This document shows positions 24,745 through 35,939 of a stretch of 64,000 bases of DNA, piece by piece. Source of the stretch: an uncultured Sphingomonadales bacterium (lineage in GTDB: Bacteria > Pseudomonadota > Alphaproteobacteria > Sphingomonadales > Sphingomonadaceae); assembly GCA_903821605.1 (NCBI GenBank), contig CAIJLZ010000012.1:62001-126000 (forward strand), read 5' to 3'. The notes beneath the pieces are model-generated. The model was not told where the DNA came from. It ran no database searches and saw nothing but the letters and a program-made list of their open reading frames with translations. How positions within the stretch are numbered: the first letter of the stretch is position 1; each line of letters begins with the position of its first letter. The position numbers were made by a program, and so were the translations under genes.

Positions 24745-25578
24745 TCAGAGCCTGCGCCAGACGGGCTTTTCGCCCTTGGCAAAGCTATCTCGCATATCGG
24801 TCATGCAACCGGTGAAATATCCCAGAACCTGGGTCCGATTCTCCATTTCGATCGCCTGACGCAGGCTGGGCGCATCAATGCCGGAACGTAGGCCCTTTTT
24901 GGTCATCCAGACCCCAAATTCCGAATTTTCTCGGATTGCCCGCGCCTGCGCCAACACCGTATCCGCCAGCGTCGCTGCCGCCACAACGCGGTTGACCAAC
25001 CGGATTTCCCGCGCTTCCGCCGCGTCAAAAATGCGCCCCGTGAGCATCAGTTCCGAGGCCATTCCCGCCCCCACGATGCGGGGTAGCAGATAACTGCTGC
25101 CAACATCGCATGAAGATAAGCCGGTCTTGATAAACACCGCACCAAAGCGGGCATCTTCGCTGGCGATCCGCACATCGCTGGCCAGCGCTAACCCCAGCCC
25201 GCCGCCGACTGCCACCCCGTTGATCGCGGCAATCACCGGCTTGTCGCACTCATGAATGGCCAGCACCGCGCGTGCGAGATATTCCTGATAGCGATAAACG
25301 AACCCCAGTTCGCTCATGCCCTCGCTGCCCGGTATCGCACCGGGGCCAGCGCTTTCTTGCAAATCCGCGCCGGACGAAAAGCCACGCCCCTCCCCCGTCA
25401 GCACGACCACGCGGGTGCGGCGATCATTGTTCAGCCCTTCAAAGGCGTCGATCAAATCGGCCAACAGCCCGCGCCCAAGCGCGTTCAGCCGTTCAGGCCG
25501 GTTCAAGCGGACCTCGATAATATCTTCGTCCAACTCGGACAGGCGCAAATTCTCAAAAGAACGATTAATGAGCGACAT
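24745..25578 (-). CDS. Enoyl-CoA hydratase/isomerase family protein
   Basis: A 277-aa crotonase-fold protein. It has the oxyanion-hole segments SSGADLQ and NGVAVGGGLGLALASDVRIA. The first catalytic Glu of classic hydratases is Gly here, and the second region reads GLSSCDVGSSYLLPR with Asp. This pattern occurs in a crotonase subgroup whose reactions are not all known, so simple hydratase activity is doubtful. The ATG at 25578 overlaps the SDR gene by 14 bases; an ATG at 25587 is the alternative. Translational coupling is likely. Confidence 0.83.
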   Translation of the reverse strand: MSLINRSFENLRLSELDEDIIEVRLNRPERLNALGRGLLADLIDAFEGLNNDRRTRVVVLTGEGRGFSSGADLQESAGPGAIPGSEGMSELGFVYRYQEYLARAVLAIHECDKPVIAAINGVAVGGGLGLALASDVRIASEDARFGAVFIKTGLSSCDVGSSYLLPRIVGAGMASELMLTGRIFDAAEAREIRLVNRVVAAATLADTVLAQARAIRENSEFGVWMTKKGLRSGIDAPSLRQAIEMENRTQVLGYFTGCMTDMRDSFAKGEKPVWRRL

Positions 25579-26329
25579 AACCACCATCCGAAATCAGGGT
25601 CATCCCCGTGGCGAAACTCGACATATCACTGGCGAGATAGACGACTGCACCGACAATTTCCTCGGGTGCAGCGATACGCTGCTGAAAATTCTGGGCCTTG
25701 GCCCCCGCTTCAAAGCCCGGCAGGGCGGCGCAGGCATTATCAAACATCGTCGAGCGATGGCTGCCGGGTGCAAGGTCATTCACCCGGATACCCCAACCCG
25801 CCCATTCGGCAGCCATCACCCGTGTCAGCGCCGACAACGCGGCCTTGCTGGCGGCATAGGCCCCCTGATGCGGTGAGGGCTTGATCCCACCAACGGAAAC
25901 AACGTTGATGATACTCCCCCCACCATTGTCCCGCATCCGGGGTGCGGCGCGCGATGCCAAATACCATGGCCCCTTGAGGTTCACATCCAGCACTTTCTGG
26001 AACAGGCTGTCGGTAAGATCGGTCAACGACGCCGTGGCGGGATTGATCCCTGCATTGTTCACGAGAATATCGAGCCGGCCAAAGCGCGCCCAGATCGCTT
26101 CGATCAGCGCATCGATACTCGCCGTGTCGCCGGTATGGCAGGATATCGGCATCGCCTGGACACCAAGCGCCTCCGCCTCACGCGCCACCTCCTCGCAATC
26201 CGGCAGTTTTCGGCTGGCAATCACGACATCGGCACCCGCTTGCGCGAGGCCAAGGGCCATCGCCCTGCCCAAGCCCCGACTACCGCCGGTAACAAGCGCA
26301 ACCTTGCCGTGCAAATCCACCTGATACAT
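25565..26329 (-). CDS. Short-chain dehydrogenase/reductase
   Basis: A 254-aa SDR with TGGSRGLGRAM (cofactor motif), NNAGINP, and the catalytic segment VSVGGIKPSPHQGAYAASKA. GGAGGATG precedes the ATG at 26329. It is the first gene of the three-gene minus-strand set and is divergent from the FadH-like gene. The putative TetR operator site 3 lies in the shared promoter region, 47 bp upstream. A hydroxyacyl-CoA or 3-ketoacyl substrate is plausible. Confidence 0.88.
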   Translation of the reverse strand: MYQVDLHGKVALVTGGSRGLGRAMALGLAQAGADVVIASRKLPDCEEVAREAEALGVQAMPISCHTGDTASIDALIEAIWARFGRLDILVNNAGINPATASLTDLTDSLFQKVLDVNLKGPWYLASRAAPRMRDNGGGSIINVVSVGGIKPSPHQGAYAASKAALSALTRVMAAEWAGWGIRVNDLAPGSHRSTMFDNACAALPGFEAGAKAQNFQQRIAAPEEIVGAVVYLASDMSSFATGMTLISDGGYVAH

Positions 26330-26375
26330 GCTGCATCCTCCTAGTCCGCAATTGGTAGACGCAGCTTTACAAAAT

Positions 26376-26389
26376 TAAAAGGCATTATA
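26376..26389 (+). promoter_or_regulatory. Putative TetR operator (site 3), divergent SDR/FadH-like promoter
   Basis: TAAAAGGCATTATA matches site 1 (TATAACGCATTATA) at 12 of 14 positions; one arm is intact and the other degenerate. It lies between the divergent SDR and FadH-like genes. Confidence 0.4.
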
Positions 26390-26397
26390 TTTATTGA

Positions 26398-28551
<2,154 letters not shown>

Positions 28552-28581
28552 GACGAATGCCCCTTCATCCCCCAATATTCA

Positions 28582-29217
28582 TCACCCAATATAATGCGCA
28601 GATGTCTTGGCGCGGACCTCTTCGGCCGTCACGCCGGGGGCGGTCTCGACGAGGTGGAACGGCAAGCCGTGGTTCGGACGCTGAAACACCGCCAGATCGG
28701 TGATGATCATGTCGACGACATGTTTGCCGGTGAGCGGCAAAGTGCAGGCCGGGATGAACTTCGGGCTACCGTCCTTGGCGCAATGCTCCATCACGACGAT
28801 GATCTTCTTGACACCGGCGACCAGATCCATCGCGCCGCCCATGCCCTTGATCATCTTGCCCGGCACCATCCAATTCGCGATGTCGCCATTTTCGGCCACT
28901 TCCATCGCGCCCAACACCGTCAGATCGATTTTGCCGCCACGGATCATCGCGAAACTCTGGTCCGACCCGAAATAGGCCGATTGCGGCAGTTCGCTGATCG
29001 TCTGCTTGCCGGCGTTGATCAGATCGGCGTCCTCGTCGCCTTCGTAAGGGAATGGCCCGATGCCCAGCATCCCATTCTCCGACTGGAGCGTCACCGTGAT
29101 CCCTGCCGGGATATGGTTCGCCACCAAGGTCGGAATACCGATGCCAAGGTTCACATAGAAGCCGTCCTGCAACTCACGCGCCGCGCGCGCAGCCATTTCA
29201 TCACGCGTCCAAGCCAT
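28582..29217 (-). CDS. scoB: 3-oxoacid CoA-transferase subunit B
   Basis: A 211-aa subunit of succinyl-CoA:3-ketoacid CoA-transferase (EC 2.8.3.5 type), activating acetoacetate or another 3-ketoacid. It carries the catalytic glutamate in [12 protein letters not shown]. Further family segments are [13 protein letters not shown] and [11 protein letters not shown]. Its ATG overlaps the subunit A stop by one base, so the two are made together. It may activate a ketoacid produced by the island. Confidence 0.93.
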   Translation of the reverse strand: MAWTRDEMAARAARELQDGFYVNLGIGIPTLVANHIPAGITVTLQSENGMLGIGPFPYEGDEDADLINAGKQTISELPQSAYFGSDQSFAMIRGGKIDLTVLGAMEVAENGDIANWMVPGKMIKGMGGAMDLVAGVKKIIVVMEHCAKDGSPKFIPACTLPLTGKHVVDMIITDLAVFQRPNHGLPFHLVETAPGVTAEEVRAKTSAHYIG

Positions 29218-29939
29218 CAGATATTCTCCCCCTGCTGGGCGGCACGGGGCCGGGTGGTGCGGAATTCGATCTGCTTGTCATACGGCGCACCACAGATGAT
29301 GCGGTGGACATAGACGCCTGGCAGGTGGATGCCGTCCGGATCAAGGCTGCCGACCGGCACGATCTCCTCGACTTCCACCACCGTCACCTTGCCGCAGGTC
29401 GCCGCCGGGGCGTTGAAGTTGCGCGCCGTCTTGCGAAACACGAGATTGCCCGATGCATCCGCCTTCCATGCCTTGACGATGGCGAGATCGGCAACAATGC
29501 CGCGCTCCAGCACATAGTCTTGACCGTCGAAGCTCTTCACTTCCTTGCCCTCGGCCACCAATGTGCCGACACCCGTCTTGGTGTAAAAGCCCGGAATTCC
29601 GGCCCCACCGGCGCGCATGCGTTCGGCCAAGGTGCCTTGCGGGCAGAATTCAATCTCCAACTCGCCCGCGAGATATTGCCGCTCGAACTCTTTGTTCTCG
29701 CCGACATAAGACGCCATCATTTTTCGCACCTGCCGCGTGCGCAGCAATTTGCCCAAACCCACGCCGTCGATCCCGGCATTGTTCGACGCGATGGTGAGAC
29801 CGGTCACGCCCGAAGCAACAATCGCATCGATCAACCGCTCCGGAATGCCGCACAGGCCAAAGCCGCCTGCCGCAATCAACATGTTGTCGTGCAACAAGCC
29901 CTCAAGCGCGGCCCCGGCATCCTGATAAAGTTTTGACAT
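29217..29939 (-). CDS. scoA: 3-oxoacid CoA-transferase subunit A
   Basis: The 240-aa partner subunit. It begins [20 protein letters not shown] and has the CoA-transferase segment [36 protein letters not shown] follows, ahead of the acidic C-terminal part. The ATG at 29939 is preceded by a run of eight G on its own strand (29949-29956) that may act as an odd ribosome site. An in-frame GTG at 29972 is a less likely start. It is divergent from the LysR gene. Confidence 0.92.
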   Translation of the reverse strand: MSKLYQDAGAALEGLLHDNMLIAAGGFGLCGIPERLIDAIVASGVTGLTIASNNAGIDGVGLGKLLRTRQVRKMMASYVGENKEFERQYLAGELEIEFCPQGTLAERMRAGGAGIPGFYTKTGVGTLVAEGKEVKSFDGQDYVLERGIVADLAIVKAWKADASGNLVFRKTARNFNAPAATCGKVTVVEVEEIVPVGSLDPDGIHLPGVYVHRIICGAPYDKQIEFRTTRPRAAQQGENI

Positions 29940-29989
29940 GCGAATGTGCCCCCCCCAAGTGAACTGGGCCACCTAACCACAGTCATTAT

Positions 29990-30004
29990 ATCAATTCCAA
30001 TGAT
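29990..30004 (+). promoter_or_regulatory. Putative LysR-type binding site
   Basis: ATCAATTCCAATGAT holds a T-N11-A core (29991-30003) with ATCA/TGAT arms. It sits midway between the divergent CoA-transferase and LysR genes, where LysR-type regulators usually bind. Confidence 0.45.
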
Positions 30005-30029
30005 TTTATTTTGGGTTAAATGATCACCT

Positions 30030-30929
30030 ATGGCTATGAATAGAATCGCCCTCTATCACATTGAAACGCTGCTATGGATCGACCGGCTCGGCACGTTCGC
30101 CGCGACCGCACAGCGCCTCAACACGACACAGCCCGCGATCTCGGCAAGGGTCCGTGAACTAGAGGGCCATCTCGGGGCGGCATTATTCAAACGGGAGGGA
30201 CGGGTCATGACCCTCACCCCGGTAGGGCGTCAATTGGTGCGCGAATTTGGCCCGATCTGGAGCCATTTACAAGACTGTTTGCTGAACTGCGCCGGCTTCG
30301 AAGAGGCCACCGGCATCATTCGCATTGGCGCTGGCGAGATCGCCGCGGCGAGTTGCCTGCCTGGCTTTGTCGCCGGGCTGACATCCGAAATGCCTGCCGT
30401 ATCGCTGGAAATCGAGATCGAATTGACCGCCAATCTCATTCTCCAATTGATCAATGGGCGCACCGACATCGCCTTTACGGCGGGCGCGATTGCCCATCCT
30501 GCGCTGCGGGCCAGTTCAATTGGTGCGGTCAACCTCTTGTGGCTGGCCAGTCCGCCGGTCGCCGCCGCAATGGAAGGCGATCATCGCAAGGTGCCTAAGG
30601 TTTGGTCGCTATCCGACCAGTCGCCATTATATCAGGTCATGCGGGAGGCCACTCGCCTTGCGGGCATCCCGCCTTCGTCGGTGAACCTCTGCAACAACGT
30701 GCGTGCCATGATTGATATCGTCGCGGCTGGCTGCGGGATCGGACTCTTCCCTCAGCCGATGGTCGATCAGCCACTTGCGACCGGCGCGCTCGTCCCGATT
30801 GGCAACATGTCCAATCCGCCGCCCGTGGAATTTCACATCGCAATCCGGGCAGCGGAGATCGAGCCACTCGTGCTTGAAATCTATCGGCGCGCGACCTTGC
30901 TTGAGATCGGGCAACGTCACAGCGGTTAA
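30030..30929 (+). CDS. LysR-family transcriptional regulator
   Basis: A 299-aa regulator. The N-terminal winged helix has the recognition region FAATAQRLNTTQPAISARVR, and the remainder is a periplasmic-binding-protein-like inducer domain. A second ATG at 30036 is possible; neither has a clear ribosome site. It is divergent from scoAB and most likely activates it through the T-N11-A site in between. Inducer unknown. Confidence 0.9.
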   Translation: MAMNRIALYHIETLLWIDRLGTFAATAQRLNTTQPAISARVRELEGHLGAALFKREGRVMTLTPVGRQLVREFGPIWSHLQDCLLNCAGFEEATGIIRIGAGEIAAASCLPGFVAGLTSEMPAVSLEIEIELTANLILQLINGRTDIAFTAGAIAHPALRASSIGAVNLLWLASPPVAAAMEGDHRKVPKVWSLSDQSPLYQVMREATRLAGIPPSSVNLCNNVRAMIDIVAAGCGIGLFPQPMVDQPLATGALVPIGNMSNPPPVEFHIAIRAAEIEPLVLEIYRRATLLEIGQRHSG

Positions 30930-30930
30930 C

Positions 30931-30950
30931 CCCTGCCCACCGGGCAAGGG
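30931..30950 (+). terminator. Weak hairpin after the LysR gene
   Basis: CCCTGCCC-ACC-GGGCAAGGG can form a GC-rich stem with one bulge directly after the LysR stop. No T-tract follows, so termination is uncertain. About 250 bp of untranslated sequence then leads to the helicase gene. Confidence 0.3.
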
Positions 30951-31201
30951 CCAGCGTGGCGCAATTATCTTGCCTTTTGCTGCAATGCACACTAACGGGC
31001 TGATCAGCAATCGGCGCGCGGGTCTTGTCCCGCCGCAGTCCCGGCAACGTGAGGTCCAGCGTTTCAACGCATGACCAGCCCGGACTTACGGTCGCCGTAT
31101 CGCCAGAAGCTTCCTTCTTCACGCAGGGTCGCCTCCCACGACACCTTGCTTCGCGCAGGCCCTTTCGCCGCGCGCGCCGCATTTCAATTTGAAAGACGAA
31201 C

Positions 31202-32902
31202 ATGTCCTATTTTTCTGACCTTGGCCTTGCCGAGCCCCTCCTTCGTGCGCTTGAAGCCAAGGGCTATTCCGATCCGACCCCGATCCAGCAACAGGCCATT
31301 CCGGCGCTGCTGAAGGGCCGTGACATTCTGGGGATCGCGCAGACCGGCACCGGCAAGACCGCGGCCTTCTCGCTGCCGTCGCTCCATCGTCTGGCCGCCA
31401 ATCCCAAGCCGCGCCAGAACGCGTCCTGCCGGATGCTGGTGCTGTCCCCGACGCGCGAACTGGCGGCTCAGATCGCCGATAATATGCGCGGCTATGCCAA
31501 ATATCTGGCGCTCAACGTGCAATGCGTGTTCGGCGGCATCCCCGTCAGCAAGCAGGCACGCGCCTTGGTTGGCGGCTGCGACATCTTGGTTGCCACGCCG
31601 GGCCGTCTGCTTGATCTTGTCGATCAGCGCGCCCTGACGCTGCGCAATGTCGAGATTTTCGTGCTCGACGAAGCAGACCAGATGATGGACCTTGGCTTCA
31701 TCGTCCCGCTGAAGCGCGTCGCCAACATGCTGCCCAAGGAACGCCAGAGCCTGTTCTTCTCGGCCACCATGCCAAAGGCGATTGCCGATCTGGGCAAGCA
31801 GTTCATCAACAACCCCGTCCGCGTCGAGGTCGCCCCGCAATCCACCACCGCCGAGCGCGTGGATCAGTTTGTGGTGCACATCAACCACCCGGAAAAGCAG
31901 GCGCTGTTGACCATCAGCCTCAAGGAAGGCCTTGCCTCGGGCAAGCTGGAGCGCGCCTTGGTGTTCACCCGCACCAAACATGGTGCTGACCGCGTTGTGC
32001 GCCATCTCAACACCGCTGGCGTCAATGCCGCCGCGATCCATGGCAACAAGAGCCAGCCGCAGCGCACCGCCGCGCTGAGCGCCTTCCGCCAAGGATCGAC
32101 CCCGGTGCTGGTCGCGACCGACATTGCGGCGCGTGGCATCGACGTATCGGGCGTCAGCCATGTCTTTAATTACGAAATGCCGAATGTGGCCGAGCAATAT
32201 GTCCATCGCATCGGCCGCACCGCGCGCGCCGGGGCCGATGGCACGTCGATCAGCTTTGTCGCCCCGGACGAAAAGCCGTATCTGCGCGACATCGAAAAGC
32301 TGACCGGCGTCCAGCTCATGCCGCAGTCGCTGCCTGAGAATTTCGCCAAGGAAGCAGCCCGCCTGCCCGCACCTTCGCGCAAGCCCGCCGAAATCGAGCA
32401 GGATGCGCGACGTGAAGAGCGTGACCGTCGTGGTCGCGGCGGCCCGGGCGGCGGCGGCGGTCGTGGTGGTCGTGGCGGCAATGGCAACCGCAACAACAAT
32501 GTCAGTCGCGGCGGACAGGGCCTTGATGGCCAGAGCCGTGATCAGCATGCCCGCAACGAATTGGTCCGCACCGAATGGGCCCCGCGTGAGCCGGCATCGT
32601 CATACCACCCGCTCGGCAACGAAAGCCGCGATGTCGCGCCCAAGGGTGATCGTCGCCCCGCGCCGCAGGGTGATCGCCGCCCGGCCCGTCCCGAAGGTGA
32701 TCGTCGCCCGGTGCGCACGGATGGCGACCGCCGTCCCGCGCGTCCTGAAGGCGACCGTCGTCCCGCACGGGCCGATGGCGATCGTCGTCCGGCGCAGGGT
32801 GCCGGTGGCGGCAACGGTGCCGCTGGCCCGAAGCGCAGCTTTGGCGGTGGCCGTCCCGGCGGCCCCGGCGCGTTCCGTGGCAAGGGCCCGCGCACCAACT
32901 AA
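31202..32902 (+). CDS. rhlE: DEAD-box ATP-dependent RNA helicase RhlE
   Basis: A 566-aa RNA helicase that remodels structured RNA, typically in ribosome assembly, cold response and mRNA decay. The Q-motif region begins DPTPIQQQAIPAL. Walker A AQTGTGKT is near residue 46, then PTRELAAQ, DEAD at about 156-159, SATMPKA, ARGIDVSGV and HRIGRTARAG. From about residue 400 a low-complexity tail is rich in Arg and Gly, with a glycine block and then six repeats of GDRRPA-type units (about 32,645-32,805). Such basic tails bind RNA and can drive condensation. It has a long 5' leader, possibly for cold-dependent control. Confidence 0.93.
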   Translation: MSYFSDLGLAEPLLRALEAKGYSDPTPIQQQAIPALLKGRDILGIAQTGTGKTAAFSLPSLHRLAANPKPRQNASCRMLVLSPTRELAAQIADNMRGYAKYLALNVQCVFGGIPVSKQARALVGGCDILVATPGRLLDLVDQRALTLRNVEIFVLDEADQMMDLGFIVPLKRVANMLPKERQSLFFSATMPKAIADLGKQFINNPVRVEVAPQSTTAERVDQFVVHINHPEKQALLTISLKEGLASGKLERALVFTRTKHGADRVVRHLNTAGVNAAAIHGNKSQPQRTAALSAFRQGSTPVLVATDIAARGIDVSGVSHVFNYEMPNVAEQYVHRIGRTARAGADGTSISFVAPDEKPYLRDIEKLTGVQLMPQSLPENFAKEAARLPAPSRKPAEIEQDARREERDRRGRGGPGGGGGRGGRGGNGNRNNNVSRGGQGLDGQSRDQHARNELVRTEWAPREPASSYHPLGNESRDVAPKGDRRPAPQGDRRPARPEGDRRPVRTDGDRRPARPEGDRRPARADGDRRPAQGAGGGNGAAGPKRSFGGGRPGGPGAFRGKGPRTN

Positions 32903-32910
32903 AGAAGTCG

Positions 32911-32942
32911 TTCCCGCCCTCTGCAACTGCACAGGGCGGGAA
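32911..32942 (+). terminator. Hairpin terminator of rhlE
   Basis: TTCCCGCCCT and AGGGCGGGAA form a perfect 10-bp stem with a 12-base loop, 8 bp after the rhlE stop. There is no long T-tract, but the position and stem strength fit termination. Confidence 0.65.
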
Positions 32943-33037
32943 TGAAGCTGATGAACGGATCATCGGGCGGTGGCTTGCGGCCGCGCGACGCGATGGATAG
33001 GCTGGTCCCAAATTTAAGTTTGAGGACACAGAATATA

Positions 33038-34429
33038 ATGGTCGCCGTTCACGAGCCGCAGCCCGCGACACCCCAGATACCAGCAACTGGCCCGTTAGGG
33101 CATCCGCGCGGCCTTTGGGTCCTGGGCGGTACCGAATTATGGGATCGCATCTCGTTCCACGGCATGTCGGCGATGCTCGTCTTGTACATGACGGGCGAAC
33201 TGCTCCAACCCCAACGGGCCGCACATGTCATGGGCTTTGCCGCCTATCGCGGCGCACTGGAAAGCGTGTTCGGCCCCCTCAGCCAAGCCCAACTCGCAAC
33301 CCAGACCTTCGGTCTCTATTTTGCGGCGATCACCTTTTTACCGATCATCGGCGGCTGGATTGGCGACAAGGTGACCAGTCGGCGCGTGGCGGTCACAATG
33401 GGCGCGCTGTTGATGACGGCGGGCCATTTTTCAATGGCCTTTGATCGCACCTTCTTGCTCGCGCTTGGCCTGTTGGCGCTGGGCGCCGGGCTGTTGCGCG
33501 GCAATCTCGCCCCGCAAATCGGGTCGCTTTATGCGGCAGGCGACCGTCGCCTTGCGGACGCCTTTCAATTTTACAGCTTTGTCGCCAATTTGGGCGGATT
33601 CATCGCCCCGATCGTTAGCGGGACAGTGGCCAAATATTATGGCTGGCACGCCGGGTTCGCCGTCGCCGGGTTCGGCATGCTGATCGGCCTTGTCTGGTAT
33701 TTGGTCGGCTCGCGCCACCTGCCCCCCGAACCCGAGCGCAACGTGGCCGTGCCGCGCCCGCCGCTCACCCCGATCCAACGGCGCAACTTGATCGGGCTAT
33801 TTGCACTCTGGCCGGTCGCAGTCGCCTTTTGGACAGCCCAGGCCCAGATCTGGAACGTTTATAATCTCTGGGTCCGCGATCATATCGAGATGCGCGTCAG
33901 CGGCTTCGACGTCCCCATTCCGTGGCTCCAGTCGCTCGACGGGCTGGCACCTGCCATCTATGCCCCGCTCGTGGTGCTCCTCTGGCGCTATCAGGCCCAG
34001 CGCCATGCCGAACCTGATGTCTTCATCAAGCTGTTCATGGGTTGTGGCATCTTCTCACTCGCCACCTTCCTGCTCGCCGCCGCCCCCTATATGGCGGATC
34101 ATGGCGGGCGCGGCCCGCTGTGGATCCCGGTGATGTTCCATCTCATCTCGAATCTTGGGGTGATCTATTTCGTGCCGGTGATGCGCGCATTCTATGCCAG
34201 TCGCGCGCCCGAGCATTGGCGCGGTACAGTGTTGGGCATCGATACGCTTGCGGTGTCGGCGGCCAGCCTGTTGAGCGGGACGATGGGCGGCTGGTATGAA
34301 CGAATGAGCCCGTCCCAATTTTGGTCACTCAATGGCCTGATCGTTGGCGGTGCAGGCGTTGTGGTGCTGTTGGTCCAGCGCCCCTTACGCCGCTGGATGG
34401 ATGCTGAGACGCCAGCCAGCGCCCGCTAA
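33038..34429 (+). CDS. POT/PTR2-family proton-coupled peptide transporter
   Basis: A 463-aa inner-membrane symporter with about 12-14 hydrophobic segments. The family signature ELWDRISFHGMSAMLVLYM (POT ExxER-like region, here ELWDR) is in helix 1, and FYSFVANLGGFIAPIVSG is in helix 5. The family imports di- and tripeptides with protons. The ATG at 33038 is chosen because it begins just before the conserved cytosolic start; the longer frame from 32942 starts inside the rhlE terminator. ELWDR in place of ExxER may alter proton coupling. Confidence 0.85.
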   Translation: MVAVHEPQPATPQIPATGPLGHPRGLWVLGGTELWDRISFHGMSAMLVLYMTGELLQPQRAAHVMGFAAYRGALESVFGPLSQAQLATQTFGLYFAAITFLPIIGGWIGDKVTSRRVAVTMGALLMTAGHFSMAFDRTFLLALGLLALGAGLLRGNLAPQIGSLYAAGDRRLADAFQFYSFVANLGGFIAPIVSGTVAKYYGWHAGFAVAGFGMLIGLVWYLVGSRHLPPEPERNVAVPRPPLTPIQRRNLIGLFALWPVAVAFWTAQAQIWNVYNLWVRDHIEMRVSGFDVPIPWLQSLDGLAPAIYAPLVVLLWRYQAQRHAEPDVFIKLFMGCGIFSLATFLLAAAPYMADHGGRGPLWIPVMFHLISNLGVIYFVPVMRAFYASRAPEHWRGTVLGIDTLAVSAASLLSGTMGGWYERMSPSQFWSLNGLIVGGAGVVVLLVQRPLRRWMDAETPASAR

Positions 34430-34460
34430 TCCTCTTTCACCCCCGGACGGCCCGGCCCTT

Positions 34461-34817
34461 TCAGTGATGCGGCTTGGGATTGATGCTCTTCAAATAGCCG
34501 ATCAGCCGTTTGATCTCGTCCGGCGTCCAAGGTGCCGATGGCATCGCCGGATGCCCGGCAAAAATGCCCTCGGCGAGCGCTTCTTCAAGGCTTTCAATCG
34601 GGTAATGCTGGCCCAATGTGCGGAATGGGGGCGCAGCGCGGAAGGGGCTGTTGCCGGTCAACTCAACCGCATGGCAACGGCCACAGCGCGCCGCCGCCAG
34701 CGCATGGCCTTCGCGCAACATGGTCTTTTTGCTGGCAGCCAACCCCGGCTGGCTGCCCGCTAGTACCATGGCCAATGCCAGCAATAAACTTGTGGTGCGC
34801 AATGGCGAGAATGTCAT
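34461..34817 (-). CDS. Small secreted monohaem cytochrome c
   Basis: A 118-aa protein with a Sec signal peptide (MTFSPLRTTSLLLALAMVLA, cleavage near GLA|A). The single haem site is CGRCH, and a methionine in HPAMPSAPWT is the likely sixth ligand. It is a periplasmic electron carrier of the small class I type. AAGGA precedes the ATG at 34817; the upstream extension is rejected. It is convergent with the peptide transporter. Its electron partner is unknown, though the GMC dehydrogenases nearby could use such a carrier. Confidence 0.85.
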   Translation of the reverse strand: MTFSPLRTTSLLLALAMVLAGSQPGLAASKKTMLREGHALAAARCGRCHAVELTGNSPFRAAPPFRTLGQHYPIESLEEALAEGIFAGHPAMPSAPWTPDEIKRLIGYLKSINPKPHH

Positions 34818-34903
34818 GGCCAGATCCTTGCTGCCGTCATCAGATGCAAAACCACGAGATAGCATCCCCCCGCGTCGATGCGAGCGCCGTTTTGCTCCCC
34901 GCG

Positions 34904-35932
34904 TTATTTTTTCGCGACGACCCCCGCCGATTGACGCCGCACCAAATGCGTCGGGATCGTCAAAGACGGGTCCGGTGCCCCTCCCTTCAAACGCACCAGC
35001 ATGCGCTCCCCCACCCGCTCGCCCATCTCCCGGATCGGCGCATGGATGGTGGTGAGCGGTGGTGAGATCGCACTGGCGATATCAATGTCATCGAAACCGG
35101 TGATCGACAGCGCATCGGGCACCGCTATGCCCAGCGCATGGGCCTCGGCCAACGCACCTGCGGCCATCAGGTCCGTGGTGCAGACCAAGGCGGTCGGACG
35201 CTCGCCGCGTGCCGCAATCACCCGCAGGCCCTGCCGCCCACCCTCAATACTGAAGGGCTGGATCACAATATCGTCAGGGGCAATCACGATGCCCGCGGCC
35301 GCAAGCGCCTCCCGCGCCCCTTCCACCCGGGCACGGGCGCGTTCATTATGCGCCAGCGCCCCGGACAGGATCGCGAACCGGCGGTGTCCCAAATCAAGCA
35401 GATATTGCACCATCTCGCGCATCGCCTGACGGTTCGAAAAGCCGACACAATCCTGCGCCGGGGCCTCGTCTGATGACCAGCTAAACAGATGCGGCAGCCC
35501 GCTCCGCGCCAGCAATGCCGTCACCGCCGGATCATGGTCGGTCCCGACCAAGACCAGCCCATCGATGCCGCGCCGGATCAGCCGCTCGACCAACGCAACC
35601 TCGGCCTGGTGGTCATATTCATGCGCCTGCACCAGCAGATGATAGCCCTCCGCACCCAAGCGGCGTTGCAGCACATGGACAAAGCTGGCGAAGACCGGGT
35701 TGGTGATCGTCGGCAGGACCACGCCGACCATCATCGAGCGGCGCATCGCCAGCGCCCGCGCATTGCCATTGGGCACATAGCCAAGCTGCTCCGCCGCCGC
35801 TTCGACCGCCTCACGCGTCCGCTGCCGCACTGCCTCCGGTTCCGACATCACCCGCGACGCGCTGCCCAGCGACACGCCCGCCAGACGGGCGACATCGCTT
35901 AACGTCGGGCGGCGAGGACGATCCGGGATCAT
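34904..35932 (-). CDS. LacI-family transcriptional regulator
   Basis: A 342-aa repressor. The LacI helix-turn-helix is TLSDVARLAGVSLGSASRVM at the N-terminus and is followed by the periplasmic-binding-protein fold (GVVLPTITNPVFASF, GFDDIDIASAISPPLTT). The ATG at 35932 lies 7 bp after the aldehyde dehydrogenase stop. It is therefore the last gene of the operon that carries a perfect LacI-type palindrome in its promoter (40126-40139), consistent with autoregulation. The inducer is probably a substrate of the operon's oxidoreductases. Confidence 0.9.
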   Translation of the reverse strand: MIPDRPRRPTLSDVARLAGVSLGSASRVMSEPEAVRQRTREAVEAAAEQLGYVPNGNARALAMRRSMMVGVVLPTITNPVFASFVHVLQRRLGAEGYHLLVQAHEYDHQAEVALVERLIRRGIDGLVLVGTDHDPAVTALLARSGLPHLFSWSSDEAPAQDCVGFSNRQAMREMVQYLLDLGHRRFAILSGALAHNERARARVEGAREALAAAGIVIAPDDIVIQPFSIEGGRQGLRVIAARGERPTALVCTTDLMAAGALAEAHALGIAVPDALSITGFDDIDIASAISPPLTTIHAPIREMGERVGERMLVRLKGGAPDPSLTIPTHLVRRQSAGVVAKK

Positions 35933-35939
35933 CGCTTGA

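Noticed and set aside
30930..31201. Small ORFs in the rhlE leader
   Set aside because: No ribosome sites and no coherent product. Better read as a long untranslated leader.
31184..32548. 454-codon open frame on the minus strand opposite rhlE
   Set aside because: The helicase motifs are unmistakable on the plus strand. The antisense product is a codon-bias artefact.
32645..32805. Possible CRISPR-like repeats
   Set aside because: The repeats are in-frame codons of the RhlE GDRRPA tail, short, degenerate and without spacers. No CRISPR array or cas gene is present in the window.
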